This document shows positions 6,168 to 14,726 of a stretch of DNA of 18,670 bases, piece by piece. The stretch is taken from positions 1-18,670 of the forward strand of contig JANXQX010000033.1 in the NCBI GenBank assembly GCA_025353305.1, read 5' to 3'. How positions within the stretch are numbered: position 1 is the stretch's first letter; each line of letters starts with the position of its first letter. This DNA comes from Holophagaceae bacterium (GTDB lineage Bacteria; Acidobacteriota; Holophagae; Holophagales; Holophagaceae). A program made the translations under genes and the position numbers. The notes below the pieces were generated by a model. It had not been told where the DNA came from. It searched no databases and worked only from the letters and a program-made list of their open reading frames with translations.

Positions 6168-7343
6168 TTAAAATGCCCAGACGACGTTGAGCAGAATCTG
6201 CTTATCCTTCAGTCCGTTCTGATCTGTCTGGTGGCCCTGGAGAACCCACCTTCCACCACTCTTGTCCGTTTGGAACAGCATCCCGTTCAAGCCCAGCATG
6301 GCCATCTTGTTGTACAGGGAGTTGTCATTGCGGTCAGGACTCAGCTTTTCGTAACGGGCGAACGCACCGATGTTGTCGTTGAAGTAGTAATCCACCAGGC
6401 TGTACCAGCCCCGGCTCTTGACCTGAGTTCCAAGGGCGTCAACCTGATGCGATGCCTCGTAAATGGCACCCATGGCGCGCCACTTGTCGCGAATGAAGCG
6501 CGCCATGAATCCGTTGTGATTGAACCTGTCTGCGAAGGCCACACCTGTCGTGGGATCACCCGGAGTGTTGAATACCATGCTCTGGCCGTCATAGCGTAAG
6601 ACGCCGACCCCGGATGCCCAGTCATCAAAGCGCCATAGGACAGCGGCGTAGGTGTCCTTGCGGTTAGTCGGATTGGTCTGGGCGGTTCCCGTCGCGGGGT
6701 CCACTATGCCTGTTGTGAGTTCAAAGGATCCGAGGTAGAGGTTCACATCAATCCCACGGCCCCCGCCATCAAAGGTGAAAGGTGAATTCGCGTTTACGGG
6801 AGTGTTGAGAACCAACGGAGACCCCACGACGCTGGAGACGCCAAGGCCAAAATTTCGCAACACGATGGGATTGATTTGCCCGCCACGAATGGTCAAGAGT
6901 GCGTTTTTGCCAAGCGAGGCGTTGTACTGCAGGTAGGCGGTTTCAAGGTTCGCGGTGGGGTCGCTGGAAGCGTTCGGGTAGTACATCGCCAGGTAGCTAA
7001 AATGGTCGGACAAAGCCCCACCTGTGATGAGGCCGATTACGGGTTTATCGGTTTGGCTGCTAGGGGTGGCGCCCTTCGTCCCAGTGATGTTGCCTTCGAA
7101 TGTCAGGCTGGTGTAGTTGCTCACGGTTTGAGACTTGGCATCGAGCTTAGTCGCTTCACTCCGGAATCCGTTGCGCTGGAACTCAAGTCCGATGCTGGTG
7201 AGTTGTAGAGAGGGGGTCTGGTGGCAGGTGGAGCATGAGGTGCCCGTGAGGCGGGCCCAGGCAGGAATAGCCTTTAGCTGTGTGGAAGCTCCCACGAGAA
7301 GCAGCATGGGTAAGAACCTAACTAAGATTGATCGGGGCGACAT
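6168..7343 (-). CDS. Outer-membrane barrel protein with N-terminal heme-c motif
   Basis: A 391-residue exported protein. A signal peptide covers residues 1-25 (LLLVGASTQLKA). Directly after it comes a CSTCH heme-binding motif (37-41) in the setting 'PAWARLTGTSCSTCHQTPSLQLTSIGLEFQRNGF', here spanning residues 27-60. This matches a family pattern known from metal- and nitrite-oxidising bacteria and Acidobacteria. The remaining ~330 residues alternate polar and hydrophobic residues in beta strands and end in VVWAF, a C-terminal aromatic typical of outer-membrane barrels. It is best read as a porin-like barrel with one covalent heme at its periplasmic mouth; electron or solute transfer across the outer membrane is inferred. 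AAGGAG six bases before the ATG fixes the start. The distance to the upstream gene is 170 bases, one of the longer gaps in the cluster, so it may have its own promoter. Confidence 0.85.
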   Translation of the reverse strand: MSPRSILVRFLPMLLLVGASTQLKAIPAWARLTGTSCSTCHQTPSLQLTSIGLEFQRNGFRSEATKLDAKSQTVSNYTSLTFEGNITGTKGATPSSQTDKPVIGLITGGALSDHFSYLAMYYPNASSDPTANLETAYLQYNASLGKNALLTIRGGQINPIVLRNFGLGVSSVVGSPLVLNTPVNANSPFTFDGGGRGIDVNLYLGSFELTTGIVDPATGTAQTNPTNRKDTYAAVLWRFDDWASGVGVLRYDGQSMVFNTPGDPTTGVAFADRFNHNGFMARFIRDKWRAMGAIYEASHQVDALGTQVKSRGWYSLVDYYFNDNIGAFARYEKLSPDRNDNSLYNKMAMLGLNGMLFQTDKSGGRWVLQGHQTDQNGLKDKQILLNVVWAF

Positions 7344-7513
7344 TCGAATCTCCTTGCTTTAGCGAAGTGCTGGAAGGCACGCGAGGGACAATTCCTAGGT
7401 GGTGGGGGGTGGGGTGGAAGATGGCCGACTCCCTTGAACGAGGAGGAGACCTGCTTGGGAAATGGAAACGCAAATGGCTCGGATGCATGGCTAATCTGTG
7501 CTGCGACGGCTCG

Positions 7514-7891
7514 TTAGTGCTGATGTTCTGAATGGTCTGAGGGTGCAGGGGCCTGGGGTTCTCTGGCCCTGGATCCCTCATCTTTCGGGGCGTTTTTCGG
7601 ACGGCCTTCCTTGTCGAGGTACTTGTCCGGGTTGTCGGCCAGATCTGGACCGCAGCCATCGCAGCACACAAGGTAGTAATTCCCCCGGATGATGACTTCT
7701 CGGTCCCGTCCGGGTTTCACAGGCTGGCTCATGACAGGGCAAAGCGTGTTGGTCGCCCTTACTTTCGGCTGCGATGGTGCCGGTTGGCTATGGCCGCCGT
7801 GGCCACCTTGAGAATGTCCGCTGCTACCGCATCCTTGGGGGAAGGGCGTCGCTAGCGTGGCCACCAGGATGAGGGTTTCAATGAACAACAT
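7514..7891 (-). CDS. Secreted His-rich YHS-like metal-domain protein (paralogue 1)
   Basis: A 125-residue exported protein. A hydrophobic signal segment (about 2-20) is followed by a His/Gly-rich stretch (GHSQGGHGGHSQ), a compact Cys domain and a His-rich tail (SDHSEHQH). The domain has the pattern NTLCPVM...VKPG...IIRGNYYLVCCDGCG...NPDKYLDKEGRPKNA. CPV followed by YYxCCxxC and P-x-KYL is typical of YHS/TRASH-type metal-binding domains seen in heavy-metal operons. Metal binding in the periplasm is therefore likely; copper or silver is inferred from the pump genes upstream. A Cys after PFPQG could be lipidated, but the lipobox is poor. The start is chosen on AGGAG; its first 14 bases overlap the end of the 49-aa microprotein gene, pointing to coupled translation. 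It is a clear paralogue of the 93-aa protein two genes upstream. Confidence 0.82.
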   Translation of the reverse strand: MLFIETLILVATLATPFPQGCGSSGHSQGGHGGHSQPAPSQPKVRATNTLCPVMSQPVKPGRDREVIIRGNYYLVCCDGCGPDLADNPDKYLDKEGRPKNAPKDEGSRAREPQAPAPSDHSEHQH

Positions 7892-8027
7892 GGGATCTCC
7901 TTTGGGGTTGAGGGGGGATGGGTTCAGTCGGTCGAAATTGGAGGAAAGCCATGGCGAGCAAGACCGCCGCAGCAAGAAGGGCAAGCCAAAGCCCGTAGCG
8001 GTTTCCTTGGCAACAGGAATCGGACAT
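7878..8027 (-). CDS. 49-aa membrane microprotein with N-terminal CC
   Basis: A 49-residue ORF with an excellent GGAGGT six bases before its ATG. It begins MSDSCCQGNRYG, continues with a hydrophobic helix at about residues 13-30 (LWLALLAAAVLLAMAFL) and ends in a short Pro/Arg/His tail. The adjacent Cys5-Cys6 pair next to the membrane on the likely cytoplasmic side could bind Cu(I) or Ag(I). It sits between the two YHS-like paralogues and overlaps the second by 14 bases, so it is probably part of the same translation unit. No family is recognised. The strong ribosome-binding site, the ideal single-helix composition and the overlap are the reasons to call it a gene. Confidence 0.68.
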   Translation of the reverse strand: MSDSCCQGNRYGLWLALLAAAVLLAMAFLQFRPTEPIPPQPQRRSHVVH

Positions 8028-8054
8028 GGAAGGACCTCCAGCTATCGAGGAGAC

Positions 8055-8090
8055 TCTTCCTGGATGCAGGGATACTTGGCCCCAGGAAGA
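8055..8090. other. Stem-loop between the 93-aa and 49-aa genes
   Basis: Nine-base perfect inverted repeat, TCTTCCTGG and CCAGGAAGA, separated by an 18-base loop, in the 74-base gap between the stop of the first YHS-like gene and the start of the 49-aa gene. No run of T follows on the minus strand, so it is not a standard intrinsic terminator. It could protect or process the mRNA, or weakly attenuate it. Confidence 0.4.
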
Positions 8091-8101
8091 TCAGACAGGG
8101 T

Positions 8102-8383
8102 TTAGTGCTGGTGCGAGCCGTGATCGTGTTCGGCCTTGGGAGCTGCCTTGCCTTGCGCGTTTTTCGGTGTCCCGTCCTTCTCCAGGTATTGGTCGGGGCT
8201 CTTTTCCAGCTTTGAGGTGCAGTCCGCGCAGCAGATGTAGTATTCGTGCCCCTTTACTTTGACAATGGGGCTCTTCCCGGGAGTCACGGCATTTCCCAGG
8301 ACGGGACATATGGTGTTGGTCGGCCCACCCATGTTGGGGTTGGCGATGGTGACCAAGGAGCTGAAAACTAGGGTTGTGAACAT
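8102..8383 (-). CDS. Secreted YHS-like metal-domain protein (paralogue 2)
   Basis: A 93-residue exported protein with a short hydrophobic signal (MFTTLVFSSLVTIA) and the domain TNTICPVLGNAVTPG...VKVKGHEYYICCADCTS...SPDQYLEKDGTPKNA, then a His-rich tail (EHDHGSHQH). The Cys arrangement (CPV, CCxxC) and the Q/KYL-(D/E)K-(E/D)G-x-PKNA ending are shared with the 125-aa protein downstream, so the pair arose by duplication. The family is known for heavy-metal binding; a role in sequestering or handing over copper or silver in the periplasm is inferred. The start is set by AAGGA overlapping the TAA stop of the aminotransferase gene (TAAGGA), seven bases before the ATG. Only ten bases separate it from that gene. 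Confidence 0.82.
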   Translation of the reverse strand: MFTTLVFSSLVTIANPNMGGPTNTICPVLGNAVTPGKSPIVKVKGHEYYICCADCTSKLEKSPDQYLEKDGTPKNAQGKAAPKAEHDHGSHQH

Positions 8384-8393
8384 AAGATGTTCC

Positions 8394-9920
8394 TTATGAA
8401 TGGAGGCGTTGCGCCTCGGGGTTGGAAAAGACAGACGATGAAATCCCGTCGCGAGGACTGGGGCAAAATTCATCCAGCAGGCCTAGGAAGCGGCGCGCAT
8501 CGTCGAAGTTGCTGGCGAGGCCAAAGGAGATTCGCACCGCCCCCGAACCTTTCCCTTCGATGCACTGCAAAAAGTCTTCCGGCTCAAAGTGATGTTGGTG
8601 CTCCGGAAGGCTGAAGCAATCTTCCAGCTCATCCCTGCTTAGACGCAGAGCGATCTCCCCTGCCCCGGGGTTGCAGAAACACCCCGTGCGCAAGGAGATT
8701 CGAAATGCTTCAGATCTGCGTTCTACCTCGCGATGGTCCACGAGGCGCCCATGAGAATCAAGGAGGTTGAACGTGATCGTCGCACCCCGCTGATTTGTGT
8801 CCAGGGGGCCGTAGATGCGAACCACTGGAAGGCCATTCTGATGCTTGAGTTGTTGCATCTGCTCCAGCACCCAACCCGTCAGGCATAGACCGCGAACACC
8901 AATGGATTCGAGGCCGAGCGAATCGAGGTAACGAAGCCCCCGGGTGACTGCGGGAAGGTCCAGAAAATTAAGGGTTCCGTCCTCAAAGGCCCGTTCGCCC
9001 TCCGCGAAGTAATGGCGGTCGCCCTGGACCGAGGCGGCAATGACTGTTCCTCCCGAGAACCAGGGCCGCCGCAGTTTGGAAAGGGCCTTACGGCGAGCCA
9101 GGAGACAGCCCACTCCTGTTGGGTAGCCCAACATTTTGTAGAAGGAGACAGATACGAAATCCGGTTGCCAATGGCCGACTTCCAGGCGATGCGAAGGGAC
9201 GAAGGCCGCGGCGTCCAGGAGCACGTCCCACCCATAGTCATGGGCCCGAGCGATCCATTCAAGCGAGTGCAAGACACCCGAAAAGTTGGAACGCGCGGGA
9301 TAGCCGAAAAGACGTGGGGCGCCGTTATGGGAGGAAGCTAGCGCAAATTCCAGAGCGCCTTCGTCCAACCGCATCTCGGGGAGCGTAAGGGGCACGTAGT
9401 TGATTCCGCATCCCTTGCTCCTCGCATATTCTCGGATGCCATTCATGGAGTTGTGGTTGTCGAAAGACAGGAGTAGGCGTCCTCCGGCCTCGAAAGGATA
9501 GGACTCCCCCACCAGTTTCATGGCCCCCGTCGCGTTGGAAGTGAAGATCACGGCGTAATCCGCCGGATCGGCTCGGAAGAAATCAAGAACCTCCCGACGT
9601 GTCTCCTCCAATTCCTTCGAGGTGAACCGGGACGCGGGGCTCAGGGAATGGGGATTCCCTAACACGTGTTGGGAGAGATAGGACAGGTGGGCCTGGAGTT
9701 GGGATTCGGCATAAAGAGCCGAACCGGCATAATCCAAGTAGACCTGATGATCCTCATCCAGACGGGTGTAGTCTTTGGCCCGGGCAGCGTCCAGATGACG
9801 AGTCTGGGCGTAAATCGCATACTCAGCGAGGAAGCTTTCCTCTAAGAGCGAACGGGGATGCAGCCAAGTGTCCATGGGATGTCCATTTGAAAGGGAAGCC
9901 TTGCAGCCCCGGGGAGTCAT
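8394..9920 (-). CDS. Class V aminotransferase, molybdenum cofactor sulfurase-like
   Basis: A 508-residue PLP enzyme of fold type I, class V, closest in pattern to the N-terminal domain of eukaryotic Moco sulfurase (ABA3/MOCOS) rather than to IscS/NifS. Visible landmarks: YLDYAGSALY (about 61-70), TSNATGAMKLVGE (128-139), NHNSMNGIREYA (155-166), the PLP-pairing Asp236 in LLDAAAF, the PLP Lys262 in SFYKMLGYPTG, and RTGCFCNPGAGE (411-422) with Cys414 and Cys416, where the persulfide-forming Cys of the family lies. VRISFGLASNFDD near the C-terminus is also family-typical. The MOSC domain of the eukaryotic enzymes is absent. It probably removes sulfur from cysteine; the acceptor is unknown. The start overlaps the stop of the pump gene by ATGA; an internal ATG (MDTWLHP, 9875) is an alternative. 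Confidence 0.85.
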   Translation of the reverse strand: MTPRGCKASLSNGHPMDTWLHPRSLLEESFLAEYAIYAQTRHLDAARAKDYTRLDEDHQVYLDYAGSALYAESQLQAHLSYLSQHVLGNPHSLSPASRFTSKELEETRREVLDFFRADPADYAVIFTSNATGAMKLVGESYPFEAGGRLLLSFDNHNSMNGIREYARSKGCGINYVPLTLPEMRLDEGALEFALASSHNGAPRLFGYPARSNFSGVLHSLEWIARAHDYGWDVLLDAAAFVPSHRLEVGHWQPDFVSVSFYKMLGYPTGVGCLLARRKALSKLRRPWFSGGTVIAASVQGDRHYFAEGERAFEDGTLNFLDLPAVTRGLRYLDSLGLESIGVRGLCLTGWVLEQMQQLKHQNGLPVVRIYGPLDTNQRGATITFNLLDSHGRLVDHREVERRSEAFRISLRTGCFCNPGAGEIALRLSRDELEDCFSLPEHQHHFEPEDFLQCIEGKGSGAVRISFGLASNFDDARRFLGLLDEFCPSPRDGISSSVFSNPEAQRLHS

Positions 9921-12900
9921 GTGATTGCCAGGCCAAGTTCAGGCGCGGAATCGGGTGTGGTCGGTCCATCCACAACTTCGCGTTTCTTCCAGAGGTAGTA
10001 GACGGAGGGATAGACGAGCAATTCGAGGATGAAGCTGGTAGCTAGGCCGCCAACCATTGGCGCGGCGATGCGCTTCATCACGTCCGAGCCCGCGCCTGTG
10101 CTCCACATAATCGGGAGCAGGCCGATGAACGCGGCGAACACGGTCATGGCTTTGGGGCGCACGCGTTTGACGGCGCCGTGGATGATGGCTTCCACGAGAT
10201 CGCCGGTGGTGTTGAGCTTCCCGGCTTGCCTGGCTTCGTCATGGGAAAGGTCCAGGAAGAGCAGCATGAAGACACCAGTTTCAGCGTCCAGTCCCATGAG
10301 TGCGATGAGGCCCACCCACACCGCGATGGACATGTTGTAACCCAGCAGATACAGGAGCCAGAAGGCACCGATGGCGCTGAAGGGCACAGCCGACATCACG
10401 ATGGATGCCTTGAAGGCCGACTTGGTGTTGGCGTAAAGCAGCCCGAAGATCAGCACCAGCGTGATGGGCAAGATGATCTTCAGCCGCTCCTTCACGCGGA
10501 TCATGTTCTCGTACTGCCCGGACCAATTCAGGCTGTAGCCTGTGGGAACCTGGAGGTCCTTCCCGATGGCGAGCTTGGCGCGCTGGACATAGGTGCCCAC
10601 GTCAGTCTGTGATGTGTCGAAGTCCACAAGAACGTAGGCATTGAGCAATCCGTTTTCATCGCGGATCATGGCCGGGCCGGTGGTCCACTTGACGTCGGCG
10701 ATCTCTTCCATGGGAATGGTGTTTCCATTCGAAAGAGGCACGAGGACCCGCTTCAAGGCCTCAGGGGATTCCCGGTAATCACGTGCGTATCGCACATTCA
10801 CCGGATAGCGGGCGCGGCCATCCACAACGGTGCTCTGGTTGTCGCCGCCGATGGCGGTCATGACGATCATGTTGGCCTGCTCGACGCTCAGCCCGTACCG
10901 TGCGAGCTGGTCCCGTTTCAGAACGAAATCCACGAAGTAACCCTGGGCAGCGCGTTCGGCGAAGGCGCTACGGGTGCCTGGCACGCGCTGGAGAATGCTT
11001 TCCGCCTCTACCGCGACTTTCTCGATGGTCTCGAGATTCGCGCCGTTGATCTTGAGGCCAACAGGTGTGCGAATGCCTGTACTGAGCATATCGAGGCGGG
11101 CCTTGATCGGCATGGTCCAGGCGTTCGGAATGGCGGGCAGTTTTACGACCCGGTCAAGATCCGCGACGATTTCTTCCTGCGTGATGTGGTCTCGCCAGAA
11201 GGGGCGCAGGATGGACTTCATCCAATTAGGCGCCCATCCGGAGAACCACCGGGGCTTCTCGCGCCATTGGTCCTCAGGTTTCAACAGGATCACCGTCTCC
11301 ATCATGGAGAAGGGGGCTGGATCAAGGGCAGTGTCGGCTCTGCCTGACTTACCGAAGACTCGATCGACTTCTGGCACAGTGCGGATGAGCCGGTCTTGGA
11401 CCTGGAGAATCTTCTGGGCTTCGGTCTGGCTGATGCCGGGGAGGGTACTGGGCATGTAGAGCAATGAGCCTTCGTTGAGGGGAGGCATGAATTCGCTGCC
11501 TAGACGCAGGAAGGCCGGAATGGTGGCAAGGACGAGCAAGAAGGCCACGGCAATGGTCGCCCTGGCATGCTTCACCACAAAGCGGCAAGGGGGTTCATAG
11601 ATGCGATGCAGGAAGACGCTGATGGGATGTTTTTCCTCAGAGTAGTACTTGCCAACGACGATCTGGGTCGCCGACCAGGCCAGCCACTTGGGTTTGAAGG
11701 TGAAGGGGTCGATGCGTGCGAAGAGCATTCTCATCGCTGGATCAAGGGTCAGCGCCAAGATGGCGGCGATGGCCATTGCCAGATTCTTTGAATACGCCAG
11801 TGGCTTGAACAGTCGGCCTTCCTGGTCCACTAGCGTGAAGATGGGCATGAAGCTCACGGCCACCACCAGCAAGCTGAAGAACACGGAGGGGCCCACCTCC
11901 ATCAAGGCGGCGAGCCGGACCTCGTAGAAGCTCCCCGGCTTCCCCGCTTCTATCCACTTTTCTATCTTCCGATAGGCGTTTTCCACCTCCACGATGGCGC
12001 CGTCCACCAGGATTCCGATTGAGATGGCGATGCCTGAGAGGCTCATCAGGTTGGCGTTCTGCCCAATCCCGTACATCGGGATGAAAGCCAGCGCCACCGA
12101 GACCGGAATGGTGATGATGGGCACGATGGCGGATGGGAAGTGCCAGAGAAAAATCAGGATGATGAGCGAGACGACAAACATCTCCTCGATCAGCTTGTGC
12201 TTAACGGTCTCGATGGAACGGTGGATCAGTTCCGAGCGGTCATACACAGGGACGACTTCAACGCCTTTTGGAAGGCTGACCTTCAGTTCCTCCAGACGGG
12301 TCTTTACCCGCTCGATGACGTTCAGCGCATTTTCTCCCTGGCGCATCACCACGATGCCGCCCACCACATCGCCGTGGCCGTTAAAATCCGTGAGTCCTCG
12401 ACGGATCTCGGGGCCGAGACTGACGGTGGCTACTTCGCTGAGCCGGACGGGTGTTCCATTGTCGGCTTTGAGTACCGCGCTTTCCAGATCCTTCGTTGTC
12501 TTCACATAGCCCCTGCCCCTGACCATGTATTCGCGGCCGCTGAATTCGACTAGGCGCCCGCCCACCTCGGTGTTCGCAGATTTCACTGCCTGGATCACTG
12601 CATCGATGGAGATTTTGTAGCTGGCGAGCTTGTTGGGGTTCAAGCTCACCTGGAACTGCCTGGCCTCACCACCCACCGTGGCCACTTCTGCCACGCCGGG
12701 TACGCTTTGAAGTGAATAGCGAAGGAACCAGTCTTGGTATGACCGGATCTCGTCTGTGCTGTGCTTGCCTGTGTGATCCACCAAGGCATATTGGTAGACC
12801 CAACCGACCGAGGTGGCATCAGGGCCCAGCTCGGTTTTGACTCCGGCTGGCAAGCTCGCCGTGATCTTGCTGAGGTATTCAAGCACACGGCTTCTTGCCC

Positions 12901-13246
12901 AATAGATGTCGGTGCCATCCTCGAAAATCACGTAGACATAGGAAAAGCCGAAGTCGGACTGGGCACGGACAGCTTTGACTTTTGGAGCGCCGAGCAGGGC
13001 GGTGACGATGGGGTAGGTCACCTGGTCTTCGACGATGTCGGGACTCCGGTCCCACTTGGAGTAGACGATGACCTGGGTGTCGGAGAGGTCCGGCAGGGCA
13101 TCGAGCGGGATGTTCCGCATGGTCCAGAAGGACATGGTCAAAGCCAGGATGGTGGCCGCCATGACCAACCACCGGTTTTCTGCGGAGAACCGAATGATTT
13201 TTTGCAAGAATGTTGGGTGTTCGGGATCATACGCGCTGTTGTGCAT
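9917..13246 (-). CDS. cusA: Cu(I)/Ag(I) efflux RND pump, CusA/SilA type
   Basis: A 1109-residue heavy-metal efflux RND transporter. It has the two-fold repeat of helices and large periplasmic loops. The copper-site Met residues of E. coli CusA all have counterparts: Met598 (LLYMPSTLPGIS), Met648 (FSMMETVILLKP) and Met720 (RLDMLSTGIRTPVG), supporting Cu(I)/Ag(I) over divalent metals. The proton-relay residues are present: Asp415 in ILVDGAIVEVEN, the Glu in LDAETGVFMLL and the Lys in RVRPKAMTV. A ~25-residue insertion (about 663-687) distinguishes it from the E. coli protein but is common elsewhere. The start MHNSAYD is chosen because it follows the adaptor stop by ten bases with GAGGGAG upstream; longer in-frame starts would overlap the adaptor gene. 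The stop overlaps the aminotransferase start. Confidence 0.97.
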   Translation of the reverse strand: MHNSAYDPEHPTFLQKIIRFSAENRWLVMAATILALTMSFWTMRNIPLDALPDLSDTQVIVYSKWDRSPDIVEDQVTYPIVTALLGAPKVKAVRAQSDFGFSYVYVIFEDGTDIYWARSRVLEYLSKITASLPAGVKTELGPDATSVGWVYQYALVDHTGKHSTDEIRSYQDWFLRYSLQSVPGVAEVATVGGEARQFQVSLNPNKLASYKISIDAVIQAVKSANTEVGGRLVEFSGREYMVRGRGYVKTTKDLESAVLKADNGTPVRLSEVATVSLGPEIRRGLTDFNGHGDVVGGIVVMRQGENALNVIERVKTRLEELKVSLPKGVEVVPVYDRSELIHRSIETVKHKLIEEMFVVSLIILIFLWHFPSAIVPIITIPVSVALAFIPMYGIGQNANLMSLSGIAISIGILVDGAIVEVENAYRKIEKWIEAGKPGSFYEVRLAALMEVGPSVFFSLLVVAVSFMPIFTLVDQEGRLFKPLAYSKNLAMAIAAILALTLDPAMRMLFARIDPFTFKPKWLAWSATQIVVGKYYSEEKHPISVFLHRIYEPPCRFVVKHARATIAVAFLLVLATIPAFLRLGSEFMPPLNEGSLLYMPSTLPGISQTEAQKILQVQDRLIRTVPEVDRVFGKSGRADTALDPAPFSMMETVILLKPEDQWREKPRWFSGWAPNWMKSILRPFWRDHITQEEIVADLDRVVKLPAIPNAWTMPIKARLDMLSTGIRTPVGLKINGANLETIEKVAVEAESILQRVPGTRSAFAERAAQGYFVDFVLKRDQLARYGLSVEQANMIVMTAIGGDNQSTVVDGRARYPVNVRYARDYRESPEALKRVLVPLSNGNTIPMEEIADVKWTTGPAMIRDENGLLNAYVLVDFDTSQTDVGTYVQRAKLAIGKDLQVPTGYSLNWSGQYENMIRVKERLKIILPITLVLIFGLLYANTKSAFKASIVMSAVPFSAIGAFWLLYLLGYNMSIAVWVGLIALMGLDAETGVFMLLFLDLSHDEARQAGKLNTTGDLVEAIIHGAVKRVRPKAMTVFAAFIGLLPIMWSTGAGSDVMKRIAAPMVGGLATSFILELLVYPSVYYLWKKREVVDGPTTPDSAPELGLAIT

Positions 13247-13256
13247 GTCCACTCCC

Positions 13257-14726
13257 TCAGTGTTTGTGTCCGTCCGCGGGAGCGGACGGGGAGGTGGTTG
13301 TGGAACCGGGCTTCTGTGCGATATGCGCCAGGGCGGCCCGGAAACGGGATTCGGAATCCACCAGGAAATTGGCTCGGGTGACGACTTCCTCACCGGCTCT
13401 GAGGCCCGAGAGGATCTCGACCTGTTCTCCGACCTTTAATCCCGTTGTGACTTCGCGAGGTTCGAACTTCCCATCCCCCAGCGCGATGAAGGCCACCTTC
13501 TGGGTTCCCGCATCTAGGACGGCGTCCAAAGGAATCAGGATTCCTTTGTGGGACGGGCCCTTCAGCGACACTTCCCCAAAAAATTCGGGCTTCAAGTCTC
13601 CCTTTGGATTCGGAAATTCGATGCGGACCTTGGTGGTTCGAGTCTTCGGATCCAGGATCGGGTCCACGAATGCCACTCGGCCAGTGAAGGTTTTACCAGG
13701 GAATGAAGGCAAAGTCATCGTGGCGGCCAGACCAACTTTGACTAGCCTGATTTCGGTCTCGTAGATATCGGCCAGGGCCCAGACCCGGCCTAGATCCGTG
13801 ATCTCCAGGGGAATATCCGCAGGTGTGATGCGTGCCCCTTCCACGACATTTTTCGCCGTGACTACGCCGGAAATGGGAGACCGAAGCGTGAGGGCACGTT
13901 GGACTTCCCCTGTCTGTTCAAGATGTTCGAGTGTCTCTTTTGGAACGTCCCAAAGCATGAGCCTGTGTTTGGCTGCATCCAACAGGTCTGTGCCACTGGA
14001 TGTCAAAGTCCCCCCGGCTAGCGCTTTTTGGGTCTTAATCGCTAAAAGGAATTCCCTCTGGGAACTAACGAACTCCGGGCTGTAGAGACTGAACAGCGGC
14101 TGCCCCTTGGCCACAGGCTTGCCGACAAAGTCGACGAAGAGTTTCTCCACGAAGCCTTCGACCTTGACGTTGATCTTGCGGACACGGGTCTCGTCCACAG
14201 CCAGCCTGGCGTTGGTGCGGACCTCACCGCTGACCAATCCTTCGGTGACAGTAGCCGTATTCAAGCCAATGAGCTGCTGACGTTCATGGTCGATGGAAAC
14301 CGAGGCGTGGCCCTCGACAACGGGGCCCTCGCCCTTGAGTTCCCCCTCATAGACCGGCACATAATCCATCCCCATCTCGTCCTTCATGGGTTTGGTCGAG
14401 GTGATGGAGGGGTTCATGGGTGAGCGATAGAGGACGATCTTTCCCAGATCGCCAGCGGGCTTGGTCTTTCCACCGCCTTCGATGGGTACCATCTTCATCC
14501 CGCAAATGGGGCAATCTCCAGGATGGTCTTGGATGACCGTGGGATGCATCGGGCATTGGTACATCTGCTTCTTCGCAGACTGCTCCGAGGTGGCTCCCGG
14601 ATTGTGGGCGCCAGGCCGTAGGAGGAGAGTTCCGCCCACACCCACGACCAATCCCAAAGCCACCAGGCCCATGGTCCGGAATTTAGTGGAGGGGTTTTGC
14701 GGGTGCTCGTTGATTTCGTTTCTCAT
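13257..14726 (-). CDS. cusB: Periplasmic adaptor of Cu/Ag efflux pump, CusB type
   Basis: A 489-residue membrane-fusion protein. One N-terminal anchor helix (about 19-36) is followed by a heavy-metal-binding domain, YQCPMHP...DCPICGMKMVP (56-81, Cys58, His61, Cys72, Cys75), and a second, Cys-free copy (99-127, YRSPMNP...KDEMGMDYVPVYE) in which Met residues may take over, a common feature of this group. The adaptor core follows: beta-barrel, lipoyl (GFVEKLFVDFVGKPVAKGQPLFSLYSPE) and helical hairpin segments. The C-terminus is His-rich (DGHKH). In the known system the adaptor passes Cu(I)/Ag(I) to the pump and bridges it to the outer-membrane channel. The start at MRNEINE is set by GGAG six bases upstream; this lies inside the end of the preceding 97-aa gene, a 44-base overlap. 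Confidence 0.95.
   Translation of the reverse strand: MRNEINEHPQNPSTKFRTMGLVALGLVVGVGGTLLLRPGAHNPGATSEQSAKKQMYQCPMHPTVIQDHPGDCPICGMKMVPIEGGGKTKPAGDLGKIVLYRSPMNPSITSTKPMKDEMGMDYVPVYEGELKGEGPVVEGHASVSIDHERQQLIGLNTATVTEGLVSGEVRTNARLAVDETRVRKINVKVEGFVEKLFVDFVGKPVAKGQPLFSLYSPEFVSSQREFLLAIKTQKALAGGTLTSSGTDLLDAAKHRLMLWDVPKETLEHLEQTGEVQRALTLRSPISGVVTAKNVVEGARITPADIPLEITDLGRVWALADIYETEIRLVKVGLAATMTLPSFPGKTFTGRVAFVDPILDPKTRTTKVRIEFPNPKGDLKPEFFGEVSLKGPSHKGILIPLDAVLDAGTQKVAFIALGDGKFEPREVTTGLKVGEQVEILSGLRAGEEVVTRANFLVDSESRFRAALAHIAQKPGSTTTSPSAPADGHKH

Noticed and set aside
7318..7671. 117-codon minus-strand ORF spanning the gap before the heme-barrel gene
   Set aside because: It overlaps the YHS-like gene and the barrel start in another frame, is His/Pro/Arg-rich and lacks a ribosome-binding site.
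12761..13381. 206-codon plus-strand ORF
   Set aside because: Lies opposite the start of the clearly recognised CusA-type pump; no domain or ribosome-binding site.
13247..13393. Longer N-terminus for the CusA-type pump
   Set aside because: The extension overlaps the adaptor gene, is Pro/Arg-rich, and a good ribosome-binding site precedes the shorter start.
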